Part shown: in pieces, positions 58,614 to 64,000 of the stretch
How the letters are laid out: each line of letters opens with the position of its first letter
How positions within the stretch are numbered: the first letter of the stretch is position 1
NCBI RefSeq assembly: GCF_011516935.1
Contig: NZ_WOTF01000001.1
Span: 372,001 to 436,000 of the forward strand
Source: Acetobacter farinalis
GTDB lineage: Bacteria; Pseudomonadota; Alphaproteobacteria; Acetobacterales; Acetobacteraceae
Direction of reading: 5' to 3'
Length of the DNA stretch: 64,000 nt
Program-made: the position numbers and the translations under genes
Notes under the pieces: model-generated
The model's input: the letters and a program-made list of their open reading frames with translations, nothing else
The model's database searches: none
What the model was told of the DNA's origin: nothing

Positions 58614-60293
58614 TCAGAAGAGCAGGATGACACCGCCGGAGGCTGAGTTATCACTTTCCTTGTTCGGCCCGTGGGCAGCGGATTCCGTGTGGGCATATTC
58701 GGCAACAAGGTTCAGCCAGTCGGTCAGGCTATAGTAGGCCGCCCCGACTTCAGACTGGTTGCGGCGGACCAGCAGCGTGCTGTTTTCCCCCGGAGCCTGA
58801 TAGAGATTACTGACACCATAGCTGCCGACCAGTTTGAATTTCTTGGTGAAATTATACATGGCCTGCACGTAATAGCCTTCAGACGCGCGTTTGCGGCCAT
58901 TGTTGGCAATCCCGTCAAAGAACAGGCCCGTGGTGCCCAGCCCGCTGCCACGGTAGTAGTAGGCGACACCCTGAAAGCCTTTGTAGGTGATTTTGGTGCC
59001 GATTTCTCCGGCTTCCACCATGGCGCTGCGGCGGCTGGAGGCATCCAGATCCGGGCTGGTGAGGGCCTGCTGGTGCTGCACGAGGAAGCTGGCCCAGATG
59101 CGGGTCTGAACACCCCCGATGTTGAAATCGTATGTGCCCTTGCCCTGCACCATGGGGGAGGAATGCTGGGAGGAGGAGGCGGAAAGCGGCCGCCCCGAGG
59201 AATCGCCCCCGGCAAAATTGAATTCATCAAGCGGCTGGAAGACGCCCACAGACCCCTGAAGGCCATGATAGACCGGAGACATATAGGAAATCTGCGGAAT
59301 CCAGTCCGCATAGACATACCCGACACCAATACGGCCCAGTGATGTGTTGCCCGGTGAGGCATTGCTGCCAGTGGACCCAACGCTGAGCAGGGTGGCGTCG
59401 TTCAGGATGGCATCGCTGCCGAAAATGGCGAGGTCACGCCCGATCTTGACCGTGCCGAAGCTTTTGGTGCCGACCGTGACATAAACCTGACGCAGATCGA
59501 TACCCGCCGTGCCAAGCCCGACGGGGCTGCCGCCGGTATTGGCGTTGAAGGCGCCGTTCTTGGCGTTGTCCACACCCGGATACATGCCCAGCACGGCAGA
59601 CATATCAATGCCGGACTGGGTGGTGCTCAGCTTGAGAATGAAGCCTGCGGGCAGGAGGCCGTTGCGCACGGATGAGGAATCGAACCCGCTGGAGCCTGTC
59701 GAGACACCACCCGCCACGGGGCGGCCGCCGGCGGGGCTGTTATATGTGTAAAAGCCGTTCACAAAGCCGGAGAAATTGATGTCGATCGGCCCGGCCTTGA
59801 ACGTCAGCCCCTTGCCCGGAACATATTTGGCAACCCGGACAACGCTGGCGCTGTCCAGCGCATTTTTGGTGGAGAGCATGGCCTCCTGAGCGGAGCGGGC
59901 ACTGGCTTCCGCACGGTCTGCCGCCATCTGGGCGCGGGTGGAGGCATCCTCCGGTGCGCCGGGGTCAAACCGGATACCATCCTCATAGCCTGAGCCGACA
60001 GCATGCCGCCCCTGCGCCGCATGGCGCGTGACAGAGGCACTGGCCGTGCGCACGGAGCGCGAGGCCGCGCGCGTGGCGCCGGATGGCGCAGCCGCCGCGG
60101 CGGAGGCTGCACGGCTCAGATGTTTGGCCAGAAGGGTGTCGTGTTCATGCTTTGTCAGGCTGCCTTTGGCTTGCAGGATGTCCAGCAGGTCACTGTAGTC
60201 ATCAGCCAGAGCAGAGGGTGCGGTTATGAATGGCGCACAGGCAGCGGCTGTTACAACAGCCGGTAAAAAAAGTGCCCGTTTTCTCAATGCCAT
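58614..60293 (-). CDS. Outer-membrane porin with coiled-coil N-terminus
   Basis: A 559-residue outer-membrane channel. From the ATG at 60293 (MALRKRAL): signal peptide (LFLPAVVTAAACAPFITAPSALA), a short conserved helix (DDYSDLLDILQAKGSLTKHEHDTLL, about 30-54), Ala/Ser/Arg-rich and coiled-coil-like stretch (about 60-140, including TRAQMAADRAEASARSAQEAM), then a beta-barrel (about 165-559) starting GLTFKAGPIDINFSGFVNGFY and ending in Phe (GGVILLF). The HEHDTLL-type N-terminal domain followed by a 16-18-stranded barrel is shared by alphaproteobacterial porins and probably contacts peptidoglycan. GGAG precedes the start by 12 bases. The gene is probably highly expressed and has a 445-bp upstream gap. 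The barrel repeats of Gly/Ser/Asn are typical. Specificity unknown. Confidence 0.87.
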   Translation of the reverse strand: MALRKRALFLPAVVTAAACAPFITAPSALADDYSDLLDILQAKGSLTKHEHDTLLAKHLSRAASAAAAAPSGATRAASRSVRTASASVTRHAAQGRHAVGSGYEDGIRFDPGAPEDASTRAQMAADRAEASARSAQEAMLSTKNALDSASVVRVAKYVPGKGLTFKAGPIDINFSGFVNGFYTYNSPAGGRPVAGGVSTGSSGFDSSSVRNGLLPAGFILKLSTTQSGIDMSAVLGMYPGVDNAKNGAFNANTGGSPVGLGTAGIDLRQVYVTVGTKSFGTVKIGRDLAIFGSDAILNDATLLSVGSTGSNASPGNTSLGRIGVGYVYADWIPQISYMSPVYHGLQGSVGVFQPLDEFNFAGGDSSGRPLSASSSQHSSPMVQGKGTYDFNIGGVQTRIWASFLVQHQQALTSPDLDASSRRSAMVEAGEIGTKITYKGFQGVAYYYRGSGLGTTGLFFDGIANNGRKRASEGYYVQAMYNFTKKFKLVGSYGVSNLYQAPGENSTLLVRRNQSEVGAAYYSLTDWLNLVAEYAHTESAAHGPNKESDNSASGGVILLF

Positions 60294-60738
60294 AAAAGTC
60301 TGCTCCTTCACGTCTTCCGCATATCTCTGGGAGATCGGGCTTCTCTCCGTCAACACCTGATGAGAGTGGTTTTCTGGCATGCAACAGAGCGGGAAAAGCG
60401 GGCCGGGGCGGCAGGGCGGCGGGCCGTATGCGGGCGGGCAGGGGGCGCTATGGCGGCTCGGATCAGGCTTGCGCCGAGCGCATGCGTGCGGCACGGGCGG
60501 AGGGTCGCAAAAAGGCGTGCGCGTAATTTCGTTTTGTTATCAGACTGTTACGGGGGAGTGCCTGTCCTGTTATAACGATATTCAGGCGAAATAATTTCCG
60601 GAAAGACCGGCTACAAGCCCCTCATCAGGGTGAAAAGAGGTCTGTCCGGATAAGGCGTGTCAGGTCGGGAAAATTTGAAAACCCCCTGATCCGGCCCCTG
60701 TCAAACGCAGCAAAATGCTAACTAAGGTCACGCAGTTG
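60294..60738. other. Intergenic region between porin and cysG
   Basis: 445 bp with no gene. Near the porin it is GC-rich; from about 60525 to 60610 it is AT-rich and could hold the porin promoter on the minus strand. A TTGACA on the minus strand (60699-60704) has no good -10 partner. A small inverted repeat (CCGGAAAGACCGG, 60598-60610) is seen. No T-run terminator after cysG was found. Several short open frames here lack binding sites and look spurious. Confidence 0.4.
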
Positions 60739-62148
60739 TTATGAGCCGGAAGGCAGTGGAAGCACCCGATGCCGCACAACCTCACCGATGATGACAAGGG
60801 CAGGGCTGCTCACATGGGCTGCGGCAGCCTGTTCGGGCAGTGTTGTGAGGGTGCCGGTCAGAACACGCTGTTGGGGGGTGGTGCCGCGTTCCACAATGGC
60901 GGCGGGCCAGTCCGCCGGCAGGCCGTGCGTTACGAGCTGGGCGCAGAGCAGCGGCAGCATGGCCAGCCCCATATAGATCACCACGGTCTGGCTGCGCAGG
61001 GCGATGGTTTCCCATGCCAGATCCAGCGTGCCATCCGCACGGGCATGGCCGGTAATAAACAGGCAGGCCTGCGCGCAGTCCCGATGTGTGAGGGGGATAC
61101 CGGCATAGGCCGCGCATCCGTTGGCGGCGGAAATGCCGGGGATGATGCGGAAGGGAATCCCGGCCTCTGTCAGGGTTTCAATTTCTTCCCCGCCACGACC
61201 GAAAATGAAGGGATCTCCTCCCTTCAGGCGCAGGACACGTTCCCCGGCTCTGGCGCGGCGCACCAGCTCGGCATTGATCTCATCCTGCGGCAGGGTGTGC
61301 CGGTTACGCTGTTTGCCAACAAAAATCAGTTCAGCATCCCGGCGCACATAATTGAGGATGTCCGGCCCGACCAGATTATCATACAGAACGGTATCGGCAT
61401 CCTGCATCAGGCGCAGGGCGGCGAGGGTCAGCAGATTCGGGTCTCCCGGCCCGGCCCCTACCAGCCAGACTTCTCCCTGCCGGGTATGGCCTTCCAGCAG
61501 GCGGTTCAGTTCCCTGTCTGCCGCCTCTGTCTGCCCGCTCATGGCCAGTGAGCCGCCAGAGCCATCCAGAAACCGTTCCCACACCTGCCGCCGGTCAGAC
61601 GGGTCCGGCAGGCGTTCACGCAGGGGCAGGCGGGCTTTTTGCATGAAATCCGCCAGCAGATGCAGCCCCGCAGGCAGGATTTCCTCAATTTTCGCCCGCA
61701 GGCGGCGGGCCAGAACCGGGGCAGCGCCCCCTGTGGAGACGGCCACCTGCACCGCGCCACGCGTGCTCAGTGCGGGGGTGATAAAGCTGGAATTGGCCGG
61801 GTCATCCACCGAGCAGACCGGTACGTTGTGCTGCTGGCACAGCTCCGCGAGGCTGCGGTTCAAGGTGGGATCATTGGTTGCGAGATAGACCAGACGGCAG
61901 CCGGGCAGGCGGAGGCGCACATCCTCTTCAGAAACCAGCCCCTGCACATGTGTCAGAACGCCATCATCGGCCATCTGCCGGAGTTCAGGGCAGAGTGTGG
62001 GGGCCAGGAGTTCAATCCGTGCTCCGGCAGGCACCAGCAGGCGCACTTTATTGGCGGCAACATTTCCGCCACCAATCACGAGAACACGGGCTTCGTCCAA
62101 GCGAAGCATGATGGGAAACCAGCTGGTTTTCTGCGGTGACGTCTGCAT
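60739..62148 (-). CDS. cysG: Siroheme synthase CysG (fused methyltransferase, dehydrogenase, ferrochelatase)
   Basis: Makes siroheme from uroporphyrinogen III for sulfite/nitrite reductase. The 469-residue protein has the N-terminal precorrin-2 dehydrogenase/ferrochelatase part (VLVIGGGNVAANKVRLLVPAGA, NAD-binding GxGxxA type, about 20-35; VATNDPTLNR) and a C-terminal SAM-dependent uroporphyrinogen-III methyltransferase (about 215-469: VWLVGAGPGDPNLLTLAALR, VLRLKGGDPFIFGRGGEEIE, VVIYMGLAMLP). Start at the ATG at 62148 (MQTSPQK); a later Met (MLRLDEA) is a possible alternative and an upstream extension to 62205 is rejected. It is alone on its strand; sulfate reduction genes are not in the window. 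Confidence 0.95.
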   Translation of the reverse strand: MQTSPQKTSWFPIMLRLDEARVLVIGGGNVAANKVRLLVPAGARIELLAPTLCPELRQMADDGVLTHVQGLVSEEDVRLRLPGCRLVYLATNDPTLNRSLAELCQQHNVPVCSVDDPANSSFITPALSTRGAVQVAVSTGGAAPVLARRLRAKIEEILPAGLHLLADFMQKARLPLRERLPDPSDRRQVWERFLDGSGGSLAMSGQTEAADRELNRLLEGHTRQGEVWLVGAGPGDPNLLTLAALRLMQDADTVLYDNLVGPDILNYVRRDAELIFVGKQRNRHTLPQDEINAELVRRARAGERVLRLKGGDPFIFGRGGEEIETLTEAGIPFRIIPGISAANGCAAYAGIPLTHRDCAQACLFITGHARADGTLDLAWETIALRSQTVVIYMGLAMLPLLCAQLVTHGLPADWPAAIVERGTTPQQRVLTGTLTTLPEQAAAAHVSSPALVIIGEVVRHRVLPLPSGS

Positions 62149-62321
62149 GAGTCCATGAGCAAGCAGGCTTGGGCGCAAGAGGCAAGCGTCAGACGCTACC
62201 AGCATGCAAAAAAAAGCTTTTTTAATCTTTCCGGGCTTCTGTGGAAGAGTGCCATGATGACGCCGTCTTCAAGAGGGAAAGGGGGCGGAAGACAGGCGCG
62301 GTAACGTGGAGAAAAGGCGCA

Positions 62322-64000
62322 GTGGAAGAAGACAAAACGAGTGTGGTGCCGGACCGGGAACTGCATGTGTATGCAGGGCGGCCCGTGGCGTTTCTGCTAC
62401 GATATATGCGTAACCGCACGGTGGGGCACGCCATGGTGTTCGGCTCGGTCGGACTGGCCATTGGCTGTGCTGTCCTGTCGTCCTACGCCGTGCGGCATCT
62501 GGTGGATATCATGACAGCCACCGCGCATGATGGCCCGGTGGCGGCGGTCTGGCAGGCTGTGGCTGTTCTGGCGGGCCTGATTGCCATGGATAATCTGGGC
62601 TGGCGGATTGCGGGCTGGTTTGCCTCCCGCACTTTTATTGAAATGACCGGCGATATCCGGCGTGACCTGTTCCGGTTTCTCACTGGCCATTCCCCGGCCT
62701 ATTTTTCCGAGCGGATGCCGACCTCTCTGGCCGCGCGCATCGCCACGGCGGGCAATGTCTGCTTCACCATTGAAAATCTTCTGGCATGGAGCGTTCTGCC
62801 GCCTGCGTTGAACGTGCTTCTCTCCGTAACGCTCATGCTCTCCGTAAGCTGGCTGATGGGGGGCGTTACGGTTGTTCTGGCCGCGGCACTCTGCCTGCTG
62901 ATGTTCCGTCTGGCCGTACGCGGCCGCGCCCTGCACGGGGAATATGCCGCGGCGGCTGCGGGGCTTGAGGGCGAAACTCTGGATGTGATGGGCAATATCG
63001 CTCTGGTGCGGGCCTTCGGGATGCGCACGCAGGAGCGCCAGCGCTTCAACACGCTGGCGGGCCGGGAAATGGGCGAGCGGCTTCGCTCCCTGCGCTACAT
63101 GGAAAAGCTGCGGATGGTGCATGCGGTGCTGACAGCGGTGCTGACAGCCGGTCTGCTGATCTGGGCTGTGCTGCTCTGGCAGCGTGGGGAGGCAAGTGTG
63201 GGGGAGGTGGTCATGGTCATCACCCTGGGGTTTGCCATCCTGCACGGCACGCGGGATCTGGCGATGGCGCTGGTGGAAACCATTCAGCACAATGCGCGGC
63301 TTTCTGAAGTGCTGTCTTCCCTGCTGGTCCCGCATGACATGCCTGATCGGGATGACGCCGTACCGCACCCCGGCCCTGTGCGCGGGGATATTGTGTTTGA
63401 GAATGTCGGCTTCGCCTATCCGGGCGGGGCACGGGTGCTGGATGGATTTAACCTGCATATCACCGCCGGGAGCCGGGTCGGGCTGGTGGGTCGTTCCGGG
63501 TCAGGCAAAAGTACGGTTCTGGCCCTGTTGCAGCGCCTGCGCTTTGTTCAGGAAGGCCGTATTCTGATTGATGGAGAGGATATTCGTGATCTGACGGATG
63601 ATGGTCTGCGGGCCTGCCTTTCCATTGTGCCGCAGGATGTTTCCCTGCTGCACCGCACCGTGATGGAGAATATTCGCTACGGCCGCCCGGATGCACCGGA
63701 TGAGGCCGTATACGCCGCCGCGATGGCCGCAGGCTGCGTGGAGTTTATTGAAGCCATGCCGCAGGGGTTCCAGACTCTGGTGGGGGACCGTGGGGTCAAG
63801 CTTTCCGGTGGCCAGCGGCAGCGGATTGCCATTGCGCGGGCCTTCCTGCGCAATGCGCCCATTCTTGTTCTGGACGAAGCCACCAGCGCGCTGGACACGG
63901 AAAGCGAGGCCCATGTGCAAAAAGCCCTTGAGCGGCTTATGGTTGGCCGCACTGTCATTGCTGTGGCGCACCGGCTTTCAACCTTGCAGAATTTTGATAG
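62322..64000 (+). CDS. ABC exporter, fused TM and ATP-binding domains (3' end outside window)
   Basis: Half-size ABC transporter, 559 residues visible, cut by the right edge. I start at the GTG at 62322 (MEEDKTSVVPD), with GGAGAAAAGG before it. Six-TM domain (about 30-320) with long cytoplasmic extensions (MTGDIRRDLFRFL, the coupling pattern, about 112) is followed by the nucleotide-binding domain: Walker A GRSGSGKST (about 391-399), Q-loop VPQDVSLL, signature LSGGQRQRIAIARA (about 495), Walker B ILVLDEATSALD (about 518), H-loop AHRLSTL near the end. Only a few dozen residues are missing. It likely exports a lipid or small molecule; substrate unknown. Divergent from cysG, sharing a 173-bp gap. 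Confidence 0.88.
   Translation, partial: MEEDKTSVVPDRELHVYAGRPVAFLLRYMRNRTVGHAMVFGSVGLAIGCAVLSSYAVRHLVDIMTATAHDGPVAAVWQAVAVLAGLIAMDNLGWRIAGWFASRTFIEMTGDIRRDLFRFLTGHSPAYFSERMPTSLAARIATAGNVCFTIENLLAWSVLPPALNVLLSVTLMLSVSWLMGGVTVVLAAALCLLMFRLAVRGRALHGEYAAAAAGLEGETLDVMGNIALVRAFGMRTQERQRFNTLAGREMGERLRSLRYMEKLRMVHAVLTAVLTAGLLIWAVLLWQRGEASVGEVVMVITLGFAILHGTRDLAMALVETIQHNARLSEVLSSLLVPHDMPDRDDAVPHPGPVRGDIVFENVGFAYPGGARVLDGFNLHITAGSRVGLVGRSGSGKSTVLALLQRLRFVQEGRILIDGEDIRDLTDDGLRACLSIVPQDVSLLHRTVMENIRYGRPDAPDEAVYAAAMAAGCVEFIEAMPQGFQTLVGDRGVKLSGGQRQRIAIARAFLRNAPILVLDEATSALDTESEAHVQKALERLMVGRTVIAVAHRLSTLQNFD

Noticed and set aside
62205-62235. A-run / T-run palindrome upstream of cysG as a terminator
   Set aside because: Only AGCT-type pairing with homopolymer arms and no GC stem; too weak to be a terminator.

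Overview
The window reads as a chromosomal core segment of an alphaproteobacterium, most likely an acetic acid bacterium (Acetobacteraceae). The basis is the overall GC-rich coding, a CcrM-type GANTC methyltransferase next to rnhB, the yqeY-dnaG-rpoD order, the lptF-lptG-lptD-surA-rsmA order, the gpmI-envC-ctpA-yibQ-rppH order, a carAB-greA block, and the many 4-bp ATGA/GTGA gene overlaps. The genus is inference. No tRNA, rRNA, CRISPR array, insertion sequence or phage gene was seen.

Layout. 1-9.1 kb (minus strand): a tripartite RND efflux operon (adaptor plus two different permeases, MdtABC-like) preceded by an MdtD-like MFS pump. 9.2-11.5 kb (plus): csbD-like gene, then an rnhB-ccrM operon whose leader carries five GANTC sites inside overlapping hairpins. 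11.5-19.5 kb (minus): a secreted ankyrin-like protein and a four-gene MoxR / DUF58 / BatA-DUF4159 / VWA membrane cluster. 19.6-26.2 kb (plus): DUF1285 protein, CCA-adding enzyme, an ABC exporter, and an EmrAB-type pump behind a TetR-like palindrome. 26.3-37.3 kb (minus): TonB-dependent receptor, then rppH, yibQ, ctpA, envC, gpmI, ilvA and greA (listed by rising coordinate, so transcription runs the other way). 37.5-42.2 kb (minus): carB and carA, where CarA carries an in-frame N-terminal helix-turn-helix domain and faces a pair of inverted palindromes.

42.3-49.1 kb (plus): yqeY, dnaG, rpoD, a GNAT acetyltransferase and the rpsF-rpsR-rplI ribosomal operon. 49.2-50.4 kb (plus): cyclopropane fatty acid synthase. 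50.5-50.6 kb: a 7-bp tandem repeat and a run of 12 G. 50.6-57.5 kb (minus): lptF-lptG-lptD-surA-rsmA, without pdxA. 57.6-62.1 kb (minus): aldo/keto reductase, a large porin with a coiled-coil N-terminus, and cysG. 62.3 kb to the end (plus): an ABC exporter cut by the window edge.

How the genes work together: most of the window serves the cell envelope (LPS export, peptidoglycan cleavage control, porin, efflux, membrane lipid modification) and central information processing (primase, housekeeping sigma factor, GreA, ribosomal proteins, CCA addition, DNA methylation). The two most unusual places are the CarA fusion with its adjacent palindromes, and the GANTC-rich leader of rnhB-ccrM. Both suggest self-regulation: of pyrimidine/arginine precursor supply in the first case and of cell-cycle methylation in the second.
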